DNA of 52,367 bases from Bacteroidota bacterium. GTDB taxonomy: Bacteria > Bacteroidota > Bacteroidia > Chitinophagales > Saprospiraceae. The stretch lies in the NCBI GenBank assembly GCA_963169325.1, contig CAUJEY010000026.1:1-52367 (forward strand), in the 5' to 3' direction. Below are positions 16,165 through 23,621 of this stretch, one piece after another (position 1 is the stretch's first letter; each line of letters opens with the position of its first letter). The translations under genes were made by a program, and so were the position numbers. The notes under the pieces were generated by a model that saw only the letters and a list, made by a program, of their open reading frames with translations, had not been told where the DNA came from and did no database searches.

Positions 16165-17814
16165 ATGAACAAACTCCTGCCTCTGGCGGCCGTTCTCTCC
16201 ATTTTCTGCCTTTCCCGCCTTTCTGCACAGGAGGCTCCCGCCCCACCCCGTCTGATCATCGGTATCGTGGTGGATCAGATGCGCTACGATTTTCTGTACC
16301 GCTACTCCTCCAAATACGGTCCCGGCGGCTTTAAACGCCTGCTGCGCGAGGGGTTTTCCTGCGAAAATACCCATTATAACTTCGCCCCCACCTTCACCGG
16401 CCCCGGTCATGCGGCGATTTATACCGGCGCCACGCCGTCGGTCAATGGCATCATCGCCAATGATTGGTACGACCGCCAATGGGGCAAACATCGCTATGTG
16501 ACTGCCGATACTACGGAAAACACCGTGGGTGGCGAGGGGCGTGTGGGCCAACATTCGCCGAGGGTGCTGCTGAGCACCACCATCACCGACGAACTACGTT
16601 TGTCCAATGCCTTCAAATCCAAGGTCGTGGGCGTGTGTCTGAAAGACCGCGGCAGTATCCTGCCCGCCGGCCATGTACCCGATGCCTGCTACTGGTTCGA
16701 CGACAAAGGCGGCAACTGGATCACCTCTACCTATTATCCTGACTCCCTGGGCCTGCCGCAATGGGTGCAGGATTTCAACGGCCGCCGCCTGGCCGATCAA
16801 TACACCGCCAATCCCTGGACGCGCCTGCTGACCCAGCCCTACGACGAAAGTTTTACCGGCTGGGATCAATATGACGACGGCAAATACATCAGCATGCCCG
16901 GCGGATTTCCGCACGACCTGCCGGCCCTGAAGAAACAATCCGGCTATACGGTGCTGCGCTTCACGCCCTTCGGCAACAGCCTGACGCTCGACTTTGCCCT
17001 GGAAGCCATTGAAAAAATGGAACTCGGCGCCGACGCCGTGCCAGATTTTCTGTGTCTGAGCTTTTCCGCCACCGACTATATCGGCCACCAATGGGGCATA
17101 CACGCTGAAGAAACCCAGGACGCTTACCTGCGCCTCGATGCCGACCTGGCCCGGCTGTTCGAATATATAGACCAAAAATTCGGCAGAAATAATACACTGG
17201 TGTTTCTGACCTCCGACCACGGCGGCGCCGAAACGCCCGTTCACCTGGAAGACCTGGAAGTTCCGGCCGGCGTTTTTGAAGAAAGTAAGGCGGTATTGCC
17301 GTTCAATGCGGCGATAGAAGCCGAATTTGGCAAAAAAGGCGATTTTGTGCTGGAGGCTGCGAACCAGCAGGTATGGCTCGACCACATCGCGCTCCGCGAT
17401 GCCGGCATTGAATTGGAAGACGCCGCGCAGGCGCTCGTGCAATACCTGCGCACGCAACCCGGCGTGTACGAGGCATGGAGCCGTCAAGGCCTGATGGCAT
17501 TGCCCGGCGATTATCCCTACGCCCCGGAACAGCGCCGCGGCATCCACCCGCGCCGGTCCGGCGATGTGATTTTTAACCTTGATCCCGCCTGGCACGCCGA
17601 CGATAAAACTTTTCGTATAGGCGGTACCACGCACGGCTCGCCCTATTCTTATGACACGCACGTGCCCCTGGTTTGGCACGGCTGGCGGGTGCCGGCCGGC
17701 AAGTCTTTTTCACCGGTAAATATCACGGATATTGCGCCGACGCTGGCGGCAATGCTACGCATTATGGAACCGAGCGGGAGTACGGGGAAGGTGATTGAGG
17801 CGGTGGTGAAATAA
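16165..17814 (+). CDS. PafA-like secreted alkaline phosphatase/phosphodiesterase
   Basis: A 549-residue periplasmic or secreted enzyme of the alkaline phosphatase superfamily. The signal peptide MNKLLPLAAVLSIFC...SAQ (1-22) sets the start at 16165. Catalytic features are DQMRYDF with metal-binding D37, and PTFTGPGHAAIYTG with the probable nucleophile T78, the position of the threonine nucleophile in Elizabethkingia PafA. TSDHGG (about 375) and a late H in TTHGSPYSYD complete the two-zinc site. PafA-type enzymes hydrolyse many phosphomonoesters and release phosphate from organic P. Two one-mismatch -7 boxes lie upstream (about 16107 and 16128). Convergent with the truncated haemoglobin gene, 15 nt away. 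Confidence 0.92.
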   Translation: MNKLLPLAAVLSIFCLSRLSAQEAPAPPRLIIGIVVDQMRYDFLYRYSSKYGPGGFKRLLREGFSCENTHYNFAPTFTGPGHAAIYTGATPSVNGIIANDWYDRQWGKHRYVTADTTENTVGGEGRVGQHSPRVLLSTTITDELRLSNAFKSKVVGVCLKDRGSILPAGHVPDACYWFDDKGGNWITSTYYPDSLGLPQWVQDFNGRRLADQYTANPWTRLLTQPYDESFTGWDQYDDGKYISMPGGFPHDLPALKKQSGYTVLRFTPFGNSLTLDFALEAIEKMELGADAVPDFLCLSFSATDYIGHQWGIHAEETQDAYLRLDADLARLFEYIDQKFGRNNTLVFLTSDHGGAETPVHLEDLEVPAGVFEESKAVLPFNAAIEAEFGKKGDFVLEAANQQVWLDHIALRDAGIELEDAAQALVQYLRTQPGVYEAWSRQGLMALPGDYPYAPEQRRGIHPRRSGDVIFNLDPAWHADDKTFRIGGTTHGSPYSYDTHVPLVWHGWRVPAGKSFSPVNITDIAPTLAAMLRIMEPSGSTGKVIEAVVK

Positions 17815-17829
17815 ACAGCGAAAAACGCT

Positions 17830-18225
17830 TCAGATCAGTTTTCCGATACCGCCCAAATGCACAAACTTCGGTTTCCACACCCCCGCTATGGCCGCAGCCC
17901 GGTTTTTGGCCTCGTCGGCTACCGGGCCGGAAAATAGCTCCTCCACCGTGGTTTGAAACAGTAGCAGCCAGCGGTCGAAATGTTCAGCGGTGAGCGGGTG
18001 TTTGTCGTGCAGGTCGAAGTGTTTTTGTATCGGATTGCCGGTGTAATTTTTGCCGCTCAGGAGCAGAAATTCCCAAAAATCGTACATAACGGGCAGGTGC
18101 TTCGGCCAGTCGACGTGGGCGATATCGTTGAAGATATATCCGATGACGGAGTCGGCTTTTACTTTTTCGTAAAAGGTGTCAATTAGGCGTTTGATATCGC
18201 TGCGATGTGTGATGTCGGGCTTCAT
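17830..18225 (-). CDS. Group III truncated haemoglobin
   Basis: A 131-residue globin of the TrHb3 class. Family features are DI..LI..FYEKVKAD (Tyr B10 = Y19), IFNDIA...WPKHLPVMYDFWEFLLL (30-56), and the F-helix HPLTAEHFDRWLLLF with the proximal haem histidine, probably H82. Such globins are thought to deal with nitric oxide, peroxide or low oxygen; the specific job is not readable. ATG 18225 is chosen because it lies one base after the stop of the upstream YgjP-like gene, so the two are translationally coupled in one transcript; a frame extending to 18249 would overlap that gene. Confidence 0.93.
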   Translation of the reverse strand: MKPDITHRSDIKRLIDTFYEKVKADSVIGYIFNDIAHVDWPKHLPVMYDFWEFLLLSGKNYTGNPIQKHFDLHDKHPLTAEHFDRWLLLFQTTVEELFSGPVADEAKNRAAAIAGVWKPKFVHLGGIGKLI

Positions 18226-18226
18226 A

Positions 18227-18973
18227 TTAAAAATCACATAGTCCCCCATTCTTGCTCAACCACTTTTCCCGCTCCCGGTAATCGGGCATAAAGGTTTCCA
18301 CCAGCGTCCAAAAGCGGTCGGAGTGGTTGAGTTCGACGAGGTGGGCTAGTTCGTGCAGTATGACGTAGTCTTGTACCGCCTCCGGCGCGAACAACAGGCG
18401 GGTAGAGAGATTGACGTTGCCGTTGTGCGAGCAGCTGCCCCAGTTAGAATGATTGTATTTCAGGAAAACGCCTTTGATCGGCCGGTTGAAGGTGCGGCGG
18501 TTCCATGCGAACACGCGTTGTTCGATCTCCTCCTGGAAGTCGCCGGCCACAATGCGGGAGAGCAGGGTGCGCACGGCTTTGGTTTGCAGGGTTTCGGTGG
18601 CGCGGTTGCTCAGGCGCAGGGCAATGGTGTTGCCGATCAGTTTGCCGGTGTGCGAGCCGCGCTCCTCCCTTATAATTTCGAGTACGTATTGCCGGTTGCC
18701 TACCACAATAATCTCGCCGCTTCGGTATGCTTTCGGTGTGAAGGGCTCCAGAAGTGCCGTTTTTTTAGCAGCTACTTTTCCTACCCATTGTTGTAACTCC
18801 AACAAATGCCGCTGCACCGAATCTGCTGTCAAGCCTAGCGGCAACCGCATCCGGATCGACTTGCGCGAAATGCTGTACCGATGCCCACCGCGTTGCTCAA
18901 ATACCACTTCCACCGGCAACTCCTTGCCGTTTACGGTGATATTAGCGCTGTATTTTTGCAGTTTGCGACGCAT
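18227..18973 (-). CDS. YgjP-like (DUF45) zinc metallopeptidase
   Basis: A 248-residue protein of the YgjP/WLM-like metallopeptidase family. The zinc motif is HELAHLVELNH: H207, E208, H211 and a third histidine at H217. NWGSCSHNGNVNLSTRL (177-193) is the other family hallmark. The C-terminal SDRFWTLVETFMPDYREREKWL helix is also characteristic. E. coli YgjP is poorly characterised and has been linked to nucleotide phosphohydrolase or peptidase roles, so substrate is unknown. ATG 18973 (MRRKLQKYS) is used; the open frame upstream (to 19048) is only translated repeat sequence. It probably forms a two-gene unit with the downstream haemoglobin. Confidence 0.92.
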   Translation of the reverse strand: MRRKLQKYSANITVNGKELPVEVVFEQRGGHRYSISRKSIRMRLPLGLTADSVQRHLLELQQWVGKVAAKKTALLEPFTPKAYRSGEIIVVGNRQYVLEIIREERGSHTGKLIGNTIALRLSNRATETLQTKAVRTLLSRIVAGDFQEEIEQRVFAWNRRTFNRPIKGVFLKYNHSNWGSCSHNGNVNLSTRLLFAPEAVQDYVILHELAHLVELNHSDRFWTLVETFMPDYREREKWLSKNGGLCDF

Positions 18974-18981
18974 CTGTATTG

Positions 18982-19087
18982 AAAAAGGTTTCTGGTTTGA
19001 AGGTTTGAGGGTTTCTGGTTTGAAGGTTTCTGGTTGGCGGCCCCTCAAACCATCAAACCAGAAACCCTCTAACCTTCAAACCTTTTT
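18982..19087. repeat. Inverted repeat tract of GGTTTCTGGTTTGAA units
   Basis: The left arm (18982-19037) begins AAAAAGGTTT and is tandem GGTTTSWGG-type units. The right arm (about 19041-19087) is the complementary CAAACCAGAAACCCTC series ending AAACCTTTTT. The tract fills the gap between two minus-strand genes: it overlaps the stop codon of the M4 protease and stops 8 nt before the YgjP-like start codon. Same family as 19-190, 47130-47185 and 48141-48314. Confidence 0.9.
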
Positions 19088-22000
19088 ATTCCACCATAAT
19101 TTTACCCGTCTGCCCGCCCACGCGCAGGAAATAGATGCCTGGCGCTGCGCCTTCCAGGTTCAACGGGATCAGGTTAGCGCCCTGGCTCACCGCTTTGATT
19201 TGAGACCGGACGGTGCGCCCAAGTGCATCCACCACATCGATGGGAAGGTCGACCGAGGCCGGCGCCTGGTAGGCGATGGTGAACAGGCCCTTTCCGGGGT
19301 TCGGCATCACCAACCAGACCGGCGCCGGTGTGGCAGGGTCGTGGGTGGCGGTGACGGTACCGGTAATTTTGATATTATCCAACAACACCTTGTCGCCGAT
19401 ACCGCTGGAATCATACAGCGGGGCGATCAGGGTGTTGGCTTGAAAACAAATCTCCACGGAGCTGCCCAGATAGTCCTTCAGGCTGATTTTTTGCGGGAAC
19501 CAGGGGTCGATAGACTGGCTGGCCGGCTTGTATAAAGCCCCGGTGGACACGCCGTTGATCAGTACCTGGAGCGAACTGCCGAAGGCATTGTTGCTCCCGA
19601 AGGTTTGTTTATAATACGAAGCGTAGGTTTGTTTCCGGTCGAAACGCAAGTCGGCGTCGGTCACGTTGCTCAGGTCGGCGCAAATGCAGATTTTCGACTG
19701 GAACTGTTCATTTATATTCCAGACATTATCCTGTGTTGGTAATTGCGCTTCACCGTTTTGTAATGCTGCCGGGCCGTTTCCGCCGGTCATTTGAAATCCG
19801 AAAGCGCCGGAACGGGCAGCCTGGGTGGAAACAAATGCCTGTGCTTCACGACCGGCAGACGTGTAGGCAGAATCCAGGGAACCCTGTTCCGCTTCAAACG
19901 TAATTACATTTTCTACATAAAGCGGCAGCGGATTAACAATGCGCAGATCGCTGATGCTGTCGTTGCCCGTCAGCATATCGGGAGCATATTGCACCCAAGC
20001 TTTGACGTCGTAAGCGCCTTGGGTAGAAAGGTCAATGGGGTTTTTCAGGAAATATTGAAACGATTCGCCGAGGTGCAGGGTATTCGGTAGTTGGAACGTT
20101 TCGCTTTCCGGCACACCGCCGTTGACGCTAAAAAATACAGTAACCGGTTCGCCGGCGGCAATGGAATCGCAACCGAAATAACCGATTTCCACCGCAGGCG
20201 TTGCCGTGTCCAGGAAACAACCCGAAGAGAGGTTGGAGACGTTTTGCAAACGCATGTCCGCATTCTGATTGGCCACACTTTCTACAAGAATGGTGACGGC
20301 GTTATTTTTCCAGTTAATATCGGAACCAAGCGCGGCCATGCAACGGATCGTGTATTGACCCGGCGTGGCAAAAGCGGCGGTCGGGATCGAAAAAGTGAAG
20401 TTCAGGGTATCGCCGGCCGCAAGCGTCGAGCTCAGCGTCAGCGTATCCCATACCATGGGTTCGTTGTTGATTTGGTAGGCCAGCGGAATTTGATCGCCCG
20501 GCTGCAGGTCGAAACTACAGTCGGCGTACCGAAGTTGGACGGAAATCGTCTCCGAGTCACTAAATCCGCAGGCTATAGGCGCGGCAGGGTCTGAGATTTG
20601 CAGCGCGCGCAGATCGTAGTCGTAAACGGCAGCCCCGACACCCGCGGCGTACCAGGCATTGGCTGTCGTTTTGTATACTTCAGAGCAGGGCCCGTAAATA
20701 TCTTCTGCGGCCTGAAGGGCGCCTTCGCGGGCGTCGGCATAGGTAGATAGTTCGGCAAGGTAGAAGCGCAGATTGCGGAAGGCGATCAGCGCGGCGCCAT
20801 CGAGGCCGAGTCCCTCGACGTCATAATAGTCGCCGTTGTCGTTGGAGCCGGTTCCACCCTCGGCCATCAGGTAAAACCAGAAGTTTTGTACGCCGCTGTT
20901 GGTATGTACGCCGCCGTTATCGCCGGTGCCGGTGGCCCAACTTTTGCCCTTGTAGGTATCCGGGTCGCCTTCATCGTTTGGATCTGCCATATTGCGGAAG
21001 GCGGAGCCGGTGATGTGAAAATCTTCACCCATCAGCCAGTCGGAGTTATCCGGGTCGGCCCAAAACTCGATAGCCGCTCCAAAAATATCGCTAAACGATT
21101 CATTCAGGGCGCCGCTTTCGTCCCGGTATCGGAGGTCGGCGGTAAAATCGGTGAGCCCGTGGGTAAATTCGTGCCCGACCACGTCTAGGGAGGTGAGGGC
21201 CGAATAATCCGTACCGTCGCCGTCGCCAAACTGCGCCCAACCGCCGGTCCATTGCGCATTCACCCACTTGTTGTCGTAATGCACGTAGGTGATGAGGGGC
21301 ATGTCCTTGTTGTTCAGGCTTTTATATCCGTGTTTTTCGTAGAAATAGTCGTAGGTCATTTCCGCGCCCCAGTGGGCGTCGGTAGCGGCTTCGTCCTGGC
21401 TACCGTTCACGTTATTCCAGTGATTATCCTGGTCGGTAAAATCAGTCGCATTACCAACGCTGGTGCTCTTTTGGGCGTTGTAGGTTTCGATGCCGAAGCC
21501 CCGTGTCGTTTCGACCAGCCGAAAGAGGTTGGTGTCTATCGACTCGGTAACGATTTCCCGTTCGCCGCTGTATTTGGTTTGGGCGGTACCAGGCGTATTC
21601 TGGCTGCACAACATTTCCATTTCATCCAGGATCTGTCCGTTGGCCGCGTCTACGTATACTAATTTTCTCGATTGCGGTTGCTGCGCGTACACGATAAAGC
21701 GCCAGGCTAACCGGAAGGATTCGGGATTCCGTACGGCAGCCGCCGAAGCCAGTACCAGTTCGGGTGCAGGGTAAAATGTGGCATCCCGGTCATTATGGAC
21801 GTGCCGGAGCATCGTTTCAGCACCAGCATCTTCCCACATATACCGTTCGGCCGGCAGATGGATCAGGGCCCGTTTGATGGCGTCTTCGGGTGTCAGGCCG
21901 GCTTGTACATTGCCGGGTTGCATCCCGCGGACCAACTTGCCATTCATAGTTTTTACGAGACCGTTTTTTTCATGGATCAGCCATTCGCCGCCGTCTATAA

Positions 22001-22286
22001 CAACACCGCGGTGGTATTGCCGGTAACGGTGGTGTGCGAAGCCCAGATCGTCGGTATCGGTACGGTACCAGATCAGTTCGTCGTATTCGGTGAGGCCCAG
22101 GTCGGTCTTGTGACCGCGCAACAAATCAGCGGCGGTTATTTGTACGCCTTCACGCAGGATCAACCAGTCGGGGTTGCCGTCTTTGGCGTAAAAAATGGTT
22201 TCGCGAACGGGATTTAAGGCGTTATTTGTTTGGGCAAAGCCGAAAAATGGCATTAAGAACAAGGCGGAGTAGAGCAATAACTTCAT
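19086..22286 (-). CDS. Secreted M4 (thermolysin-like) metallopeptidase with T9SS sorting domain
   Basis: A 1066-residue exoprotease. The signal peptide MKLLLYSALFLMPFFGFAQ sets the start at 22286. A propeptide with FTP/PepSY-like repeats (about 40-220) precedes the catalytic domain. The zinc site is HEFTH (H372, E373, H376) with the glutamate ligand about 20 residues later in GALNESFSD. The thermolysin C-lobe (GGVHTNSGVQNFWFYL) follows, then two CARDB-like immunoglobulin folds and a beta-rich jelly-roll-like region. The last 75 or so residues (MPNPGKGLFTI...GIYFLRV) are a type A T9SS sorting domain, so it should cross the outer membrane by T9SS and be processed. Likely feeds on extracellular protein. 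A frame extending to 22352 is not the start. Confidence 0.95.
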   Translation of the reverse strand: MKLLLYSALFLMPFFGFAQTNNALNPVRETIFYAKDGNPDWLILREGVQITAADLLRGHKTDLGLTEYDELIWYRTDTDDLGFAHHRYRQYHRGVVIDGGEWLIHEKNGLVKTMNGKLVRGMQPGNVQAGLTPEDAIKRALIHLPAERYMWEDAGAETMLRHVHNDRDATFYPAPELVLASAAAVRNPESFRLAWRFIVYAQQPQSRKLVYVDAANGQILDEMEMLCSQNTPGTAQTKYSGEREIVTESIDTNLFRLVETTRGFGIETYNAQKSTSVGNATDFTDQDNHWNNVNGSQDEAATDAHWGAEMTYDYFYEKHGYKSLNNKDMPLITYVHYDNKWVNAQWTGGWAQFGDGDGTDYSALTSLDVVGHEFTHGLTDFTADLRYRDESGALNESFSDIFGAAIEFWADPDNSDWLMGEDFHITGSAFRNMADPNDEGDPDTYKGKSWATGTGDNGGVHTNSGVQNFWFYLMAEGGTGSNDNGDYYDVEGLGLDGAALIAFRNLRFYLAELSTYADAREGALQAAEDIYGPCSEVYKTTANAWYAAGVGAAVYDYDLRALQISDPAAPIACGFSDSETISVQLRYADCSFDLQPGDQIPLAYQINNEPMVWDTLTLSSTLAAGDTLNFTFSIPTAAFATPGQYTIRCMAALGSDINWKNNAVTILVESVANQNADMRLQNVSNLSSGCFLDTATPAVEIGYFGCDSIAAGEPVTVFFSVNGGVPESETFQLPNTLHLGESFQYFLKNPIDLSTQGAYDVKAWVQYAPDMLTGNDSISDLRIVNPLPLYVENVITFEAEQGSLDSAYTSAGREAQAFVSTQAARSGAFGFQMTGGNGPAALQNGEAQLPTQDNVWNINEQFQSKICICADLSNVTDADLRFDRKQTYASYYKQTFGSNNAFGSSLQVLINGVSTGALYKPASQSIDPWFPQKISLKDYLGSSVEICFQANTLIAPLYDSSGIGDKVLLDNIKITGTVTATHDPATPAPVWLVMPNPGKGLFTIAYQAPASVDLPIDVVDALGRTVRSQIKAVSQGANLIPLNLEGAAPGIYFLRVGGQTGKIMVE

Positions 22287-22314
22287 AGTAAAGGTTCTAA
22301 AATTGAATATTAAG

Positions 22315-22367
22315 GAGATGTTGCCATTCATTCCAACGCAATGGCATCTCAAAAGCGGTCAAATATA
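22315..22367 (-). promoter_or_regulatory. -7 box and 5' UTR hairpin of the M4 protease gene
   Basis: On the minus strand an exact TATATTTG (-7 box) occupies 22360-22367. Just downstream, GAGAT/ATCTC plus GCCATT/AATGGC (22315-22350) can fold into a bulged stem-loop that would sit in the 5' untranslated region about 28 nt before the start codon. No clear -33 TTG. Confidence 0.45.
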
Positions 22368-22488
22368 GGAGCGTTGGCGGAACTCTTGTTAATTCTGCGG
22401 GGTGAAGGATGCGCAAATGTCATTTGCCGACGAAGGAAGCGGCTCATTTGAATAGAAAAACCAGACACTAACAAATCTAACCAAATTC

Positions 22489-23538
22489 ATGTTTACTTTT
22501 GACGAAAAAATGAACGCAACTGAACGCCAAACCTGGCTCGACTTTTACCAGGTTGCCGAAGAATTCCGTGACTTAGCCCCCTGGAACTGGCTGTACGACA
22601 GCAATATATTCGGCGTACAGGACCCCGTTTCCGGCACTGTTTACTATTGCTGCGTCATGGGCTCCGGCGGTGAGGTGTTCGCCCTGGGCATGTACCCCGG
22701 GGAAGAAGGTTTTCAAACATATCTCAACCTCGCATACGCCAGTGAAGGCACCCAAAATCAAGCCCTGCTTGCCGTGGTGCGGCAGCGTCTGATCAAGGTG
22801 GAATTTGTGGACCGGGAAGAAATGCGCAAACCGGAACTGGATCACCTCAAGGCCCTGGGCCTGAAATACCGCGGCAGCCGCCAATGGGTAAAAGCGGAAG
22901 ACTACCAGCCGGGTTATTTTCCCGAATTGATTACTGTAGAACAAGCCCGGTTGGCCACCCTCGTATTGCGCCAGGCCATGGTGGCTGCCCGGCGCCTGAA
23001 GGAGGAGCCGGAGCTGATTGATCGGAGTGACGACGAATTGTTTTTGCAAACGTCAACCGAGCATAATGGAACGCTGGAATGGCGGGAGGAATGGCGCGAA
23101 TTCCCGGAAGAAGAACTGGAAGAGGCGCGGTTGCCGGTCAACCATGCCAAGGCAAAAGCGCTGAAGCAAGAACTCGAAATGGCGGAAGGCACCTTGTTGT
23201 GCAGTATGATGTATTTGCCTGCGCCCGTTATCGATGGGGAAGAACGCCCTTATTTCCCCCTGAATACCCTGTGGATCGGTTATAGCGACGGGGTGATTCT
23301 CGGATTTGGGTTGTTTACCCCGAAAAGTCTGCACGATACTTTTGAGGATAAATTATACGCACAGTTCCGCAGCCTGAAGGTCATCCCCGGGCAGATCGTG
23401 GTGGATTCCGAATTTGCCGAATCCATCCTGGAACCCTTCTGCGAAGCGCTCGGCATTGAACTGATCTGCGACCCGGATGTGCCGGTGTTTGAAGAAGTAA
23501 CGAACATGCTGATAGATCAGATTGAGAACATGCCGTAG
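22489..23538 (+). CDS. Conserved hypothetical protein, DUF7309/DUF6930-like
   Basis: A 349-residue soluble, acidic protein with no signal peptide or membrane segment. The N-terminal half (WNWLYDSNIFGVQDPVSGTVYYCCVMGSGGEVFALGMYPGEEGF) resembles the DUF7309 domain. The C-terminal third (PGQIVVDSEFAESILEPFCEALGIEL) resembles DUF6930, a pairing seen in other bacteria. A charged middle (REEWREFPEEELEEA) links them. No catalytic motif is evident, so I give no function. It stands alone, with a 200-nt intergenic region upstream and 83 nt before icmF. The domain names are from memory of the family patterns and should be treated as moderate. Confidence 0.75.
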   Translation: MFTFDEKMNATERQTWLDFYQVAEEFRDLAPWNWLYDSNIFGVQDPVSGTVYYCCVMGSGGEVFALGMYPGEEGFQTYLNLAYASEGTQNQALLAVVRQRLIKVEFVDREEMRKPELDHLKALGLKYRGSRQWVKAEDYQPGYFPELITVEQARLATLVLRQAMVAARRLKEEPELIDRSDDELFLQTSTEHNGTLEWREEWREFPEEELEEARLPVNHAKAKALKQELEMAEGTLLCSMMYLPAPVIDGEERPYFPLNTLWIGYSDGVILGFGLFTPKSLHDTFEDKLYAQFRSLKVIPGQIVVDSEFAESILEPFCEALGIELICDPDVPVFEEVTNMLIDQIENMP

Positions 23539-23560
23539 GGTGTTATTACCTGAATTCCCA

Positions 23561-23568
23561 TAACTTTG
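23561..23568 (+). promoter_or_regulatory. -7 box (TAACTTTG) for icmF
   Basis: Exact TAnnTTTG match 53 nt upstream of the icmF ATG; the ten bases TAACTTTGCG are identical to those before pheS. No obvious -33 element. Confidence 0.45.
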
Positions 23569-23621
23569 CGCCGCCAAAACCAAAGAATATTCCGTAACAA
23601 ATTCATCTTCGCGGCCCAACC

